From Actinomadura madurae (lineage in GTDB: Bacteria > Actinomycetota > Actinomycetes > Streptosporangiales > Streptosporangiaceae), in NCBI RefSeq assembly GCF_900115095.1, contig NZ_FOVH01000008.1, positions 186,001-250,000 on the forward strand: 64,000 bases of DNA, written 5' to 3'. Both the position numbers and the translations under genes were made by a program. Shown piece after piece: positions 49,083 through 57,680 of this stretch. Numbering within the stretch: position 1 is the stretch's first letter; every line of letters begins with the position of its first letter. The notes beneath the pieces were generated by a model. The model was given only the letters and a program-made list of their open reading frames with translations, was not told the DNA's origin and ran no database searches.

Positions 49083-50226
49083 CCTCCTCCCCCGGCGTGG
49101 TGCTGAGCTTGCCCCAGTGCGGGCGCGCCCCCAGCGGAACGAGCCGCTCCTGAAGCTCCGCGACCACGGGCAGCACCCCCGCCGGGTCGTCGTGCCAGGT
49201 GAAGTGGAGCGTCACCGAGTCCCGCCCGTACGCCGGACTCAGCCAGAGATCGTCACCACGCACCGTCCGCACCTCAGAAATGTGCAGCACCGGTGCGACC
49301 GCATCCGCGATGGCCCGCACCGCCCCGAACGCCTCCGCCGCCGCGTCCCTGGGCAGGAACCACTCGGACTGGAGCTCCCGCCCGGCACTCGGCGTCACCT
49401 CCGGCCGGAAGTGCGGAAGGCGCTCATGCCACGGCCCCGGCACCCCCATCTGGACGGTGCACGCCGCCGGAACCATCCCCGGCACGGGATGCACCGGCTC
49501 CGAAGCCGCACTCCCACCCGCCCAAACAGGCGCCGGCACGTCCGTCCGGCACTTCAGCCAAACCCTCGCAACCCCACTCCGCCAGTCGGTGAACGCACTG
49601 ACGCTATAGGCCGCCCCGAAGACCTCGTCGAACCCCGCCCCTAGCTCATCCAGCGGCACCTCGACCCGCACACGCTGCGCCACCTCGAACGCGGGCTCCA
49701 CGTCCAACGTCACCCGCGTGACAACCCCCAGAGCCCCCAGCGCCACAACCACACCGGAGAACACGTCAGCCCCGCCCTCCCGGCGAAGTTCGACAAGGTC
49801 ACCCTCCGGCCCGACGAGTTCGAGCGCGCTGACGGACGCGGACAGGCAGCGCAGGCCGTCCCCTGACCCATGGGTACCGGTGGCGCACGACCCGGCCACC
49901 GAGATGTGCGGCAGCGACGCCATGTTCGGCAGCGCGACCCCGTTCCGAGACAGCTCCGCGGCCACATCCGCGTACCGCATCCCGGCCGCCACGGTCACGC
50001 TGGACCGCCCCGAGTCGATCTCGACCATGGGCGGCAACCCGTCCAGCCGGACAAGCTCCCCATCGCTGTCCGCGACAAGACTGAACGAGTGCCCGCTCCC
50101 CAGCGCCCGCACCCGCCGCCCCCGAGCAACGATCCGCCGCAACTCGTCCACAGACTCCGGCCGATGCACCCGCCCGGCCCCGAAAACAACGTTCCCCGCC
50201 CAGTTACGAAGCCGCCCCTCAACCAC
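48970..50226 (-). CDS. FAD-dependent alditol oxidase/lactone oxidase-like protein
   Basis: A 418-residue VAO/PCMH-family flavoprotein. The FAD-binding half contains VRALGSGHSFSLVADSDG, in which the His is the position of covalent FAD attachment in alditol oxidase, and ISVAGSCATGTHGSG. The C-terminal half has the ALO domain with HFTWHDDPAGVLP and RPHWGKLSTT. It probably oxidises a sugar alcohol or aldonolactone with O2 in the cytosol. A GTG at 50226 with GGAGG 9 bases upstream is chosen; the long upstream open frame has unusual composition. The 3' end overlaps the histidine kinase by 113 bp. Confidence 0.88.
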   Translation of the reverse strand: MVEGRLRNWAGNVVFGAGRVHRPESVDELRRIVARGRRVRALGSGHSFSLVADSDGELVRLDGLPPMVEIDSGRSSVTVAAGMRYADVAAELSRNGVALPNMASLPHISVAGSCATGTHGSGDGLRCLSASVSALELVGPEGDLVELRREGGADVFSGVVVALGALGVVTRVTLDVEPAFEVAQRVRVEVPLDELGAGFDEVFGAAYSVSAFTDWRSGVARVWLKCRTDVPAPVWAGGSAASEPVHPVPGMVPAACTVQMGVPGPWHERLPHFRPEVTPSAGRELQSEWFLPRDAAAEAFGAVRAIADAVAPVLHISEVRTVRGDDLWLSPAYGRDSVTLHFTWHDDPAGVLPVVAELQERLVPLGARPHWGKLSTTPGEEVIAGYERGDDFARLARKFDPGGKFRNAFVDALLRPGG

Positions 50227-51360
50227 CCGCCCAAACCTCCAAGCACCAAACCACAACACCCCACCAACCGCCGCCAGCGTAACCCCGCAACCCCCCACGC
50301 CCCGCCGCCCAACTCCGCACCAGCAGCGCAGGCCCCATAACCGCTCGCCTCCGCCCCCCTTGCACCAAAGCCTCCCGAAGTACTCCCCACCGCATCTCCA
50401 CCCCAACGAGAGCAACCCCGCACACGAGGACACGATTCATGATGAAGAACGACCCGCACACCACAACGCTGCCCCAGACCCACACCAAGACCAGCACAGA
50501 CGGCCGCACACCCCAACCCACCCGGCCCCAAGCGCGGCAAGCACCTCCGCACAGCGCCCGGCCAACCAACATGCGCACGAGAACACGGGTTCAACTGCAG
50601 CGCAAAGCGCACGCCACAACGCCCACCGGAAGACCAGCCCGAATGGCCACCCGCGCCTCGGCCCACCCGGCGGCGAACTCGGCCAGCGCCAGCACGCCGC
50701 ACCCGGGAAGCTCGGCATCGCAGCCATGGACGCTGTTCATCGTGAAGCGCCGCGCGCACATCACCACGCTGACCAATCCGACCTGCGAAGACCGGCGCGA
50801 ACGGCCGCGTACCTGGGCCCGCCCAGCGGCGCCCGCGGCCGACACCACCACGCCGCGCCCGGCCAACGCGGTGCCGCGCACGAGGACGCGGTGCATCATG
50901 CGGCCCAACGCGCGCATCACCGCGCTGACCGAGACCCCGGGAAGATCAGCGCGGACGGTCGGCCGCGCCTCGGCCCGCCCGGTGGAGGGTGCGGCCGGCG
51001 CGTCCGCGGCGCGGTCGGCGGTGAGTGGGTGGGCGCCGGGTCGGCGGTGGCTGGGCCGGGCGGGTCGGCGGCCGGGGTTCGCGGCGAGCCGCGCGTCGGC
51101 CGGCCTCGGGGGGCGGGTGGTGGTCTCACGCTCGGGCGGCGGCCGGGAGCCGCGTCGCCGAGCTTCGCGATCAGCGCGACTGAGGTTGGGAGGATTTGCA
51201 GCACGGCGGCGGGTTGTCGTGGAGCGCGACTTGTGGTTTCCGTGCTGGCCGAGTTCGACGTGGACGTTGCGGGGGCGGCGGTGCTCGACCTGGTCGACCT
51301 GGTCGCACGGGGTACGCCACGAACGCCTCGACCCGGTCTCCTTCGCCGGGGGTGGGCTTA
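50227..51360. repeat. 1.1-kb gene-poor region with four decayed repeats of about 150 bp
   Basis: Four imperfect copies start at about 50426, 50579, 50726 and 50882. Each opens with a GAGGACAC-GATTCAT-like block, followed by a (G/C)CGCACA-TCACCACGCTGACC block. Intervals are 153, 147 and 156 bp, all multiples of three, which suggests former or present coding. Long open frames exist on both strands, but none has a ribosome site or a recognised domain. The flanks (50227-50425 and 51030-51360) contain nothing that I can assign. Confidence 0.55.
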
Positions 51361-51816
51361 TCAGTCGCCGTAGTACTCCTCCTCGACGGTGGTCCACGGG
51401 TTTGTTCCTACGCCGCCTAGGAAGTCGTCGAACCTGCTGGCCGCCTTGTTCTCGGCGGCGCGGTCTTCGGGGGTCGGTTGGTACCAGCGTCGTCCGGTGC
51501 GGAGGGTTAGCAGGGCGGTCATGTAGGGGCTGATGTCCACCCGGTCCTGTTCGTATCGGGCGTTGCCGTCTGGGGTGCGGAGGAAATCGCCGGTGGCCAG
51601 CTGCGACGTCAGTTTGATGACCTTCTTGCCACCTATGCCTGCTCTGCCTACCAGCACGAGCTTGAGTCCGAAGGCGTATGCGAGCTGTGCGTACCAGCCG
51701 AGGTGCTCACCTTCGGTGAAGGTGCAATCCAGTGCTTGCCCGACCTGTGCGGCCACTTGTCCCGGGTGCTCATCGGTGTCTGCGCGTACGTCGAAGTGGA
51801 TTATTTGTCTTTTCAA
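51361..51816 (-). CDS. Hypothetical protein, cyclase-linked
   Basis: A 151-residue protein, slightly less GC-rich than its neighbours. No known domain; it is mixed alpha/beta with charged ends (RQIIHFDVRADTDEH, LTLRTGRRWYQPTPEDR, WTTVEEEYYGD). A TTG at 51816 with AGGGAG about 10 bases upstream is the best start. It lies 13 bp after the cyclase-like gene, so the three genes 53421 to 51361 form one operon: AraC regulator, cyclase-like protein, this protein. Given that setting it could be an effector or sensor of the cyclase product, but no effector motif is visible. Confidence 0.65.
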   Translation of the reverse strand: MKRQIIHFDVRADTDEHPGQVAAQVGQALDCTFTEGEHLGWYAQLAYAFGLKLVLVGRAGIGGKKVIKLTSQLATGDFLRTPDGNARYEQDRVDISPYMTALLTLRTGRRWYQPTPEDRAAENKAASRFDDFLGGVGTNPWTTVEEEYYGD

Positions 51817-51829
51817 GTGACGCGGCTCC

Positions 51830-52609
51830 CTAGTGCTTGTGGATGATTTTGTTGCCTAAAACCAGGTCGCCCTTCACGTGGACGTCGCTGCTGAAGACGG
51901 TGGTGCCTTCGGGGTTAGGGTGAGGGGACCGGGCGGCCGGGGTGTTCGTGCCTGTCAGATACATCCAGGCTTCGGTGGTGGTCTCCTTGACCGTGAGCGT
52001 GACGCGTTCGAAGGCGCGGGGGTCCAGTGGGCCCTTCAGGTGGGACACGAACGCGTCGTAGACGAACGGCGAGACGATGAAGCCCAGGTCGGCGCCGGTC
52101 TCGGCCATGGCGGTCTTGAGGACGGGGGCCTCCAGGAGGCGGGCCGTCTGGATGATGACCTGACCGTTGACGCCCTCGGCGTCGGGCGCGACGGGGCCGA
52201 CGTGCAGGGCGACGCGGAGCTGGACGCGGACGGCGGCGCTCGCGCGGTGGTTGTGCCGGCGGAGCGCGAGGGCCAGGTGCCCGGCGAGCGGGTCGACCAG
52301 GGACGCGGTCGGGACGCGGGGCGAGACGATGACGAGGGCGCCGTCGCCGCGGTCCTCGCGGTAGAGGTCCGAGGGCGGGACGCCCGACGCGTCCAGCGCC
52401 TGGAGCAGGATGGTGTAGGTGACGTCGCGGACGACCTGGCGGTCGTCGTCGTCGCGGGACGGGTCGCCGAACCCGGCGATGTCGCAGAAGAGGACGGAGC
52501 AGTTCAGGCCCGCCCAGGTCGCGAGGGCGCCGGCGCGCTCCAAGGGTGCTTCCACGGAACGAGTGAACGCTTCGGGCGGGCGGATGTCCATGTCGTCCGA
52601 CACAGTCAC
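51830..52609 (-). CDS. Class III nucleotidyl cyclase-like protein
   Basis: A 259-residue protein with one adenylate/guanylate cyclase homology domain (about 35-215). The metal-binding aspartates are visible in VLFCDIAGF and in REDRGDGALVIV, but the late motif, normally N-x-x-x-R, reads IIQTARLLE, so the transition-state Asn is lost while the Arg remains. Activity is thus uncertain. The C-terminal tail TTVFSSDVHVKGDLVLGNKIIHKH resembles the Gly-Asp 'GDK' tails of actinobacterial conflict and STAND proteins. The GTG start at 52609 overlaps the AraC stop by 4 bp. A phage-defence (Pycsar-like) or signalling role is speculative. Confidence 0.78.
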   Translation of the reverse strand: MTVSDDMDIRPPEAFTRSVEAPLERAGALATWAGLNCSVLFCDIAGFGDPSRDDDDRQVVRDVTYTILLQALDASGVPPSDLYREDRGDGALVIVSPRVPTASLVDPLAGHLALALRRHNHRASAAVRVQLRVALHVGPVAPDAEGVNGQVIIQTARLLEAPVLKTAMAETGADLGFIVSPFVYDAFVSHLKGPLDPRAFERVTLTVKETTTEAWMYLTGTNTPAARSPHPNPEGTTVFSSDVHVKGDLVLGNKIIHKH

Positions 52610-53421
52610 CGGGACCGCAGCTCGCGGGGGCTCACGCCGAAGCGGCGGCGGAAGGCGTGGCTGAGGGCGCTGGCGGAGGAGAAGCCGGTCGCGTGCGCGA
52701 TGTCGGTGATGGTGACGTGCCGGTCGCGGGGGTTGCGCAGGCGGTCGCGGACGAGGCGGAGCCGCTCCTCGCGGATCAGCGCGCGCGGCGTGGTCCCGGC
52801 GCGCTGCAGGGCGAGCTGGATCTGGCGCAGCGACCAGCCGAGGTCCTGCGCCATCGCGGCGCCGGTGAGGCCGGGGTCGGTGGCGTGCTCGCGGACGTAG
52901 CGGCGCACGACCGCCTCCACCTCGGCGAGGTGGCCGGGCGCGGGCGGGTGCTCCTGCCCGGTGACGAGGAGGCAGAGCAGCTCGGTGATGCGCTCGCAGG
53001 CGGCGTCGAACTGCGGAGCGGTGAGCGCGCCGCGTTCGGCGCCGACCGCGCGGACCATGTCGGCGACGACGCGGCCGAGGCCGGTGGACAGGTCGAGGCC
53101 GGTCAGCGGCAGGGACGGGCCGGGCAGCCGGCCGTCCATCTCCTGCGCGGGGATGGTCATGACGAGCGCGCGGGCGGGCCGGGGCTGGACGACGCGGAAC
53201 GGCGCCGCCGGTGCGATGAGGCCGCCGGTCCCGGGGCGCAGGCGCGCCTCGCGGCCGTCCTGCTCCATCAGCAGCTCGCCGTGCAGCGGCAGCAGGAAGC
53301 GGTAGCCGCGGTCGCGGTGGGCCTGCCCGGCGGTGCGGACGTAGTCGGCCCGGTCCGCGAGGTAGAGGACGAGCCGGTAGGCGGCGCCCTGCCGGACCGC
53401 CCCGCCGAGCACGTCGTCCAC
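52606..53421 (-). CDS. AraC-family transcriptional regulator
   Basis: A 271-residue AraC regulator with an N-terminal sensor (AraC-binding-like/cupin region, ADYVRTAGQAHRDRGYRFLLPLHG) and two C-terminal HTH motifs (about 170-270, GAAMAQDLGWSLRQIQLALQRAG and ITDIAHATGFSSASALSHAFRRRFG, ending SPRELRSR). GTG at 53421 with GGAGG close upstream is chosen; the reading frame is open further upstream but without a site. It is translationally coupled to the cyclase-like gene and probably regulates the operon. Confidence 0.87.
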   Translation of the reverse strand: MDDVLGGAVRQGAAYRLVLYLADRADYVRTAGQAHRDRGYRFLLPLHGELLMEQDGREARLRPGTGGLIAPAAPFRVVQPRPARALVMTIPAQEMDGRLPGPSLPLTGLDLSTGLGRVVADMVRAVGAERGALTAPQFDAACERITELLCLLVTGQEHPPAPGHLAEVEAVVRRYVREHATDPGLTGAAMAQDLGWSLRQIQLALQRAGTTPRALIREERLRLVRDRLRNPRDRHVTITDIAHATGFSSASALSHAFRRRFGVSPRELRSR

Positions 53422-53751
53422 AGGTCCTCCGCCGATCCGTCCCGCGCCGCCGCCGGACGCGTCACCGGCCCGGACGTGAAGATCGCTTCGGCGTGAGAGT
53501 AGTACGGCCGCCACCCCTGAATCTGGAAATTCCACCGGAAAGTGACGCGTTTCAGACGGTACGTGATCATGCGATGCGCCCGGCGGCAACTTCTCTGCGC
53601 GCGAGCACAAGCGCGCACCCCAGGACCCGTCCTACGGTGCCGAAACTGCGGCGTATCCGCGCCGTCCGAAACCCCCACCAGCCAAGAGGCGGTCGACCGG
53701 GTGCCGTGAAACCGGCCGGTCCCCTCGCCCGGACCCCTGCACGAGGATCTG
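53422..53751. other. Divergent promoter region, no gene
   Basis: 330 bp between the AraC gene and the conservon. No supported reading frame, palindrome or terminator was recognised. It must hold promoters for both directions; a moderately AT-rich stretch around 53510-53580 is the likely place. Confidence 0.5.
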
Positions 53752-55071
53752 ATGGAGCCCTTCCTCCTTGCTGCGGCGTTCGTCGTCGTGGCGGGCGCCG
53801 GCATCGCCGCCGCCGTCCTGCTCGTCCGCGAACGGCAGGCGGCGGCCGAGCTCCGCGAGCAGAACGCCGTCCTGGCCCGCGGCCTGGACCTGCGCGAGAA
53901 GGAGCTGCGGCACCTGGCGGACGTCCGGCTGCCCGAGCTCATGGAGTCCCTGCACAACCCGGGGCTGCACGTCGCCGGGCCGCTGCACGACCTCGGCCGC
54001 GAGGCCCCCGCCTACGGGCAGGCGCTGCAGACGGTGATCGACCTGTTCGCCGGGTCCGCCGCGCGCGTCCGGGAACGGGCCGACCTGTCGGCGAAGTCGA
54101 CGCTGCGGGCGATGATGCGCGCCGTGCAGAGCCTCGCCAACGAGCAGCAGCTCGCCATCTCCCACATGCAGGAACGCCACGACGACCCGGACGTCCTCGA
54201 GGGCCTGCTCCGCATCGACCACATGAACGCCCAGCTCGGGCGGCGCGCCCAGGCCACCGCCGTGCTGTGCGGGTCGTGGCCCGGCCAGCAGCGCTCGGCG
54301 TCGTCGCTGACCGACGTGGTGCGCGGCGCGACCTCCCGCATCCGCGACTACCTGCGCGTCAACCTGCAGGGGCCGGTGAACTCCGCGGTGACCAGCCGGG
54401 CCGTGGAGCCGATCGTGCTGACGCTCGCCGAGCTGCTGGACAACGCGGCCCGGCACTCGCGGCCCGACACCACCGTCGAGGTCAACTTCCAGCCCACGCA
54501 CAACGGCGTCGCGATCATGATCGACGACGCGGGCGTGGCGATGGACGCCGACGAGCTGCAGCGCGCCACCGAGCTGCTGTCCGGCGACGCGTCGGTCGAC
54601 ATCCACCGGCTCGGCGACCCGCCCCGCGTCGGGTTCGCGGTCGCGGGCGTCCTCGCCGCCCGGTACGGGTTCCGCGTGTCGGTCGACACGCGCTCGCCCT
54701 ACGGCGGCGTGCGGGCGGTCGTGTTCGTGCCGTCCGCGCTGCTGGCCCCCGTCCAGGACCGGGCGCCGGAGCCGTCCGCCGCGTCCCTGCACGCGGAGGA
54801 GAAACCGCCCGGCACCGCGGCGGACGAGCCGGCCACGCCCGGCGGCCTGCCCAAGCGGAGCCGCGTCGCGGTCGCCGAACGGCCCGCCGTGCCCGCCGGC
54901 GAGGACGAGCCCGCCGGCCCGCCGGACACCGGAGAGCGGCCCCCCGCCAGGCCGGCCAGGGAGACCGCCGCGGGCCTCGGCGCCTGGCAGCGCGGGACCC
55001 GGTCCGGCCGTGCCGCCGCGTCGCCCGGCGCGGACGGCCCGAGCATCGAGAGCAAGGACCTGCGGCCATGA
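53752..55071 (+). CDS. cvnA: Conservon sensor kinase-like protein CvnA
   Basis: A 439-residue protein with one N-terminal membrane helix (about 5-27), a coiled coil, a degenerate dimerisation domain (LANEQQLAISHMQERHDDPDVLEGLLRIDHMNAQLGRR), a HATPase domain with N box LAELLDNAARHS, and a disordered Pro-rich tail of about 110 residues. CvnA-type kinases lack the normal phospho-His partner and, with CvnB-D, form a membrane complex resembling eukaryotic G-protein signalling. ATG at 53752 has GAGGA upstream. It is the first gene of a five-gene coupled operon. Confidence 0.92.
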   Translation: MEPFLLAAAFVVVAGAGIAAAVLLVRERQAAAELREQNAVLARGLDLREKELRHLADVRLPELMESLHNPGLHVAGPLHDLGREAPAYGQALQTVIDLFAGSAARVRERADLSAKSTLRAMMRAVQSLANEQQLAISHMQERHDDPDVLEGLLRIDHMNAQLGRRAQATAVLCGSWPGQQRSASSLTDVVRGATSRIRDYLRVNLQGPVNSAVTSRAVEPIVLTLAELLDNAARHSRPDTTVEVNFQPTHNGVAIMIDDAGVAMDADELQRATELLSGDASVDIHRLGDPPRVGFAVAGVLAARYGFRVSVDTRSPYGGVRAVVFVPSALLAPVQDRAPEPSAASLHAEEKPPGTAADEPATPGGLPKRSRVAVAERPAVPAGEDEPAGPPDTGERPPARPARETAAGLGAWQRGTRSGRAAASPGADGPSIESKDLRP

Positions 55072-55502
55072 ACGAGGGGTGGAACGGCGCGATGGACGAC
55101 GGTACGAACCGGCTCGGCTGGATGCTGGACGACGCGCTGCGGATGCCGGAGACCCGCTACGCGATCCTGCTGTCGGCCGACGGGCTGCTCATGGCGCACT
55201 CCGAGCGGATCAGCCGGGACGAGGCGGAGCGGCAGGCCGCGGGGATGGCCGGGCTCCAGTCGCTCGCCCGCAGCACCGCCGAGTTCTGCGGGGATCCGGG
55301 CACCACGTGGCGGCAGACCGTGAACGAGTTCGACGACGGGTACGTGTTCCTCGTCGCCGCCGGTCCCGGCGCGTACCTGGCGGTGTCGGCGACGCAGCAC
55401 GTGGACATGGAGACCGTGTCGTTCCGGCTCCAGGAACTGGTGCAGCGGCTGGGCAAGGAGATGACCAGTCCGCCTCGCCCCGGCGCGGGCCGTCCCGCAT
55501 GA
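55068..55502 (+). CDS. cvnB: Conservon roadblock/LC7 protein CvnB
   Basis: A 144-residue roadblock/LC7 domain protein: LGWMLDDALRMPETRYAILLSADGLLMAHS, ERQAAGMAGLQSLARSTAEFCG and YLAVSATQHVDMETVSFRLQEL are the family landmarks. It interacts with the GTPase CvnD in Streptomyces conservons. ATG at 55068 overlaps the CvnA stop by 4 bp. Confidence 0.93.
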   Translation: MNEGWNGAMDDGTNRLGWMLDDALRMPETRYAILLSADGLLMAHSERISRDEAERQAAGMAGLQSLARSTAEFCGDPGTTWRQTVNEFDDGYVFLVAAGPGAYLAVSATQHVDMETVSFRLQELVQRLGKEMTSPPRPGAGRPA

Positions 55503-55855
55503 CCCCCCGCAGGAACGAGCGCGCGCTCGTCCGCCCGCACGTCGTCACCGGCGGGCGGGCGCACCCCACCCGCAACGTGTTCGACCTCGTCACGCTCGTG
55601 ATCGCCACCGGCGACCTGCCGCGCACCGGGCTGTCCCCCGAGAAGCTGCGGATCATCGAGCTGTGCCGGGGCGGGGCGCTGTCGGTGGTCGAGATCGCCG
55701 GGCATCTGCGCCTGCCCGTCGGGGTCACCAAGGTGCTGCTCTCCGACCTCGTCGACAGCGGGCACCTCACCACCCGGGCCACCCCGCCCACCGCCCAGCA
55801 GTCGAAGGCCCGGCTCCTTCAGGAGGTGCTCGATGGACTCCGCGCTCGCCTCTGA
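55499..55855 (+). CDS. cvnC: Conservon DUF742 protein CvnC
   Basis: A 118-residue DUF742 protein: LVRPHVVTGGRAHPTRNVFDLVTLVIA near the start and a winged HTH-like part (ELCRGGALSVVEIAGHLRLPVGVTKVLLSDL). ATG at 55499 overlaps the CvnB stop by 4 bp. CvnC takes part in the CvnA-D membrane complex. Confidence 0.92.
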   Translation: MTPRRNERALVRPHVVTGGRAHPTRNVFDLVTLVIATGDLPRTGLSPEKLRIIELCRGGALSVVEIAGHLRLPVGVTKVLLSDLVDSGHLTTRATPPTAQQSKARLLQEVLDGLRARL

Positions 55856-56426
55856 CACGCCCTATCTGCGGGAGAGCGTCAGAACCGCCGTCAAGATCCT
55901 TATCGTGGGGCATTTCGCCGTCGGGAAGACCACCTACGTCGGGACGCTGTCGGAGATCCGCCCGCTGCGCACCGAGGAGCGGATGACGCAGGCCGGCGCC
56001 ATGGTGGACGACCTCGCCGGCATCAAGGACAAGACGACCACGACGGTCGCGATGGACTTCGGCCGCCTCACCCTCAGCGACGACCTCGTCCTGTACCTGT
56101 TCGGGGCGCCGGGGCAGCAACGCTTCACCCGGCTGTGGGACGACCTGGCGCGCGGCGCGCTCGGCGCGCTGATCCTGGTGGACACCGCACGGCTCAAGGA
56201 GTCGTTCGCCGTCATGGACATCGTGGAGAAGCAGGGCCTGCCGTACGCGGTCGCCGTCAACCGCTTCGAGGGCGCGCCGGTGTTCCCGGACGCCGAGGTG
56301 CGCGAGGCCCTCGACCTCGCGCCGGACACGCCGCTCGTCACCTGCGACGCCCGCGACCGCCGCTCCTCCACCGAGGCGCTGATCTCCCTCGTCGACCACC
56401 TGCTGACCCTCGGAAAGACCTCATGA
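55833..56426 (+). CDS. cvnD: Conservon GTPase CvnD
   Basis: A 197-residue small GTPase-like protein. P-loop ILIVGHFAVGKTT (about residues 22-34), a switch-like FGAPGQQRFTRLW in place of DTAGQ, and AVNRFEGA as G4-like. It overlaps CvnC by 23 bp. In conservons this protein binds and hydrolyses GTP and cycles on the CvnA complex. Confidence 0.93.
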   Translation: MDSALASDTPYLRESVRTAVKILIVGHFAVGKTTYVGTLSEIRPLRTEERMTQAGAMVDDLAGIKDKTTTTVAMDFGRLTLSDDLVLYLFGAPGQQRFTRLWDDLARGALGALILVDTARLKESFAVMDIVEKQGLPYAVAVNRFEGAPVFPDAEVREALDLAPDTPLVTCDARDRRSSTEALISLVDHLLTLGKTS

Positions 56427-57625
56427 CCACGCAGCACACCGAAACCGAGCGCACCCCGATCTACGGGCCGGAGTTCGCCCGGGACCCCGCCGCGGCCTAC
56501 GCCCGGATGCGCGCCGAGCACGGCGACCTCGCGCCCGTCGAGCTGTCGCCGGGCGTCCCGGCGACGCTCGTCCTCGGCTACGACGCCGCGCTGGAGATCC
56601 TGCGCGACCCCGGCACCTTCCCGCGCTGCAGCGAGGTGTGGGAGGAGGCCGTCGGCCCCGAGTGCCCGGTGCTGCCGATGATGATGACGCGGCCCAGCGC
56701 CCTGTTCACCAACGGCGCCGTGCACGCGCGGCTCCGGTCGGTGATCGTCGAGAGCCTGGAGCGGGTCGACCCGGTGTCGCTGCGCGGGTACGTCGCGAGC
56801 AACGCCGACTCCCTCATCGACCGGTTCGCGGCCGACGGCAAGGCCGACCTCATCGGGCAGTACGCCCGCGCCCTGCCGCTGCTGGTGTTCAACGAGATGT
56901 TCGGCTGCCCCGAGGACATCGGCGCCAAGCTCGTCCGGGGCATGAGCGCCATCTTCGACACCGTCTCCGCCGAGGAGGGCAACGCGCTGCTCATGGAGGC
57001 CACCGCCGAGCTCGTCGCGGCCAAGCGGCGGCGGCCGGGCGCGGACATGACGTCCTGGATGATGGCCCACCCCGCCGGCCTCGACGACACCGAGATGGCC
57101 CACCAGATCATCCTGCTGGTCGGGGCCGGCACGGAGCCGGAGCAGAACCTCATCGCCAACGGCATCGGGCTGCTGCTGTCCGACGACCGGTTCGGCGGCG
57201 ACCTGTCCGGCGGCAGCCTGCCTGTCGAGGACGCGCTCGACGAGATCCTGTGGACCGACCCGCCGATGGCCAACTACGGGACGACGTTCCCCCGCCAGGA
57301 CGTCGACTTCCACGGGCACCGGCTGCCCGCGCACCAGCCCGTGCTGGTCAGCTACGCCGCCGCGAACACCGACCCGTCACGGGCGACCGCCGACCGGAAG
57401 GGCAACCGCGCCCACCTGTCGTACGCCGGCGGGCCGCACAACTGCCCGGCCAAGAGCCACTCCCGGCTCATCGCGTCCGTCGCGATCGAGCAGCTCCTCG
57501 ACCGCCTCCCGGACGTGGAGCTGGCCGTCCCGGCGGACCGGCTCGAATGGCGGCCCGGCCCGTTCCACCGCGCGATGACGGCCCTGCCCGTGGTCTTCCC
57601 CCCGGCCGGGCAGGACGCCTTCTGA
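56423..57625 (+). CDS. cvnE: Conservon cytochrome P450 (CYP157-like, lacks ExxR)
   Basis: A 400-residue P450 coupled to CvnD by a 4-bp overlap. The haem-ligand Cys 341 is in YAGGPHNCPAKSHS. The normally invariant K-helix ExxR reads E274-I-L-W277, and the I-helix AGxxTT reads AGTEPEQ. P450s of the CYP157 family, which occur in conservons, were reported to lack ExxR, so this is a known oddity of the group rather than a mutation here. Its role may be regulation or ligand binding as much as catalysis. No ferredoxin gene is adjacent. Confidence 0.92.
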   Translation: MTTQHTETERTPIYGPEFARDPAAAYARMRAEHGDLAPVELSPGVPATLVLGYDAALEILRDPGTFPRCSEVWEEAVGPECPVLPMMMTRPSALFTNGAVHARLRSVIVESLERVDPVSLRGYVASNADSLIDRFAADGKADLIGQYARALPLLVFNEMFGCPEDIGAKLVRGMSAIFDTVSAEEGNALLMEATAELVAAKRRRPGADMTSWMMAHPAGLDDTEMAHQIILLVGAGTEPEQNLIANGIGLLLSDDRFGGDLSGGSLPVEDALDEILWTDPPMANYGTTFPRQDVDFHGHRLPAHQPVLVSYAAANTDPSRATADRKGNRAHLSYAGGPHNCPAKSHSRLIASVAIEQLLDRLPDVELAVPADRLEWRPGPFHRAMTALPVVFPPAGQDAF

Positions 57626-57649
57626 GACGGGACCCCTTCTGAGACGGAT

Positions 57650-57674
57650 GCCCGCCCGGCCTGACCGGGCGGGC
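57650..57674. terminator. Bidirectional terminator after the conservon
   Basis: GCCCGCCCGG and CCGGGCGGGC form a perfect 10-bp stem with a 5-nt loop between the converging P450 and SPFH genes. A small direct repeat (CCTTCTGAGACGG twice, 57618-57648) precedes it. Confidence 0.85.
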
Positions 57675-57680
57675 GTCCGG

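Noticed and set aside
50426..51030. CRISPR array or insertion sequence
   Set aside because: Repeats are about 150 bp, imperfect, codon-phased and without short unique spacers; no Cas or transposase genes or terminal inverted repeats are seen.
50591..51397. A 268-codon minus-strand gene in the repeat region
   Set aside because: It has an unusual Arg/Ala/Gly composition, no ribosome site, no recognised domain, and competes with equally long frames on the other strand.
57618..57648. Direct repeat CCTTCTGAGACGG twice after the P450 gene
   Set aside because: A single 13-bp duplication across the stop codon, most likely a slippage event without function.
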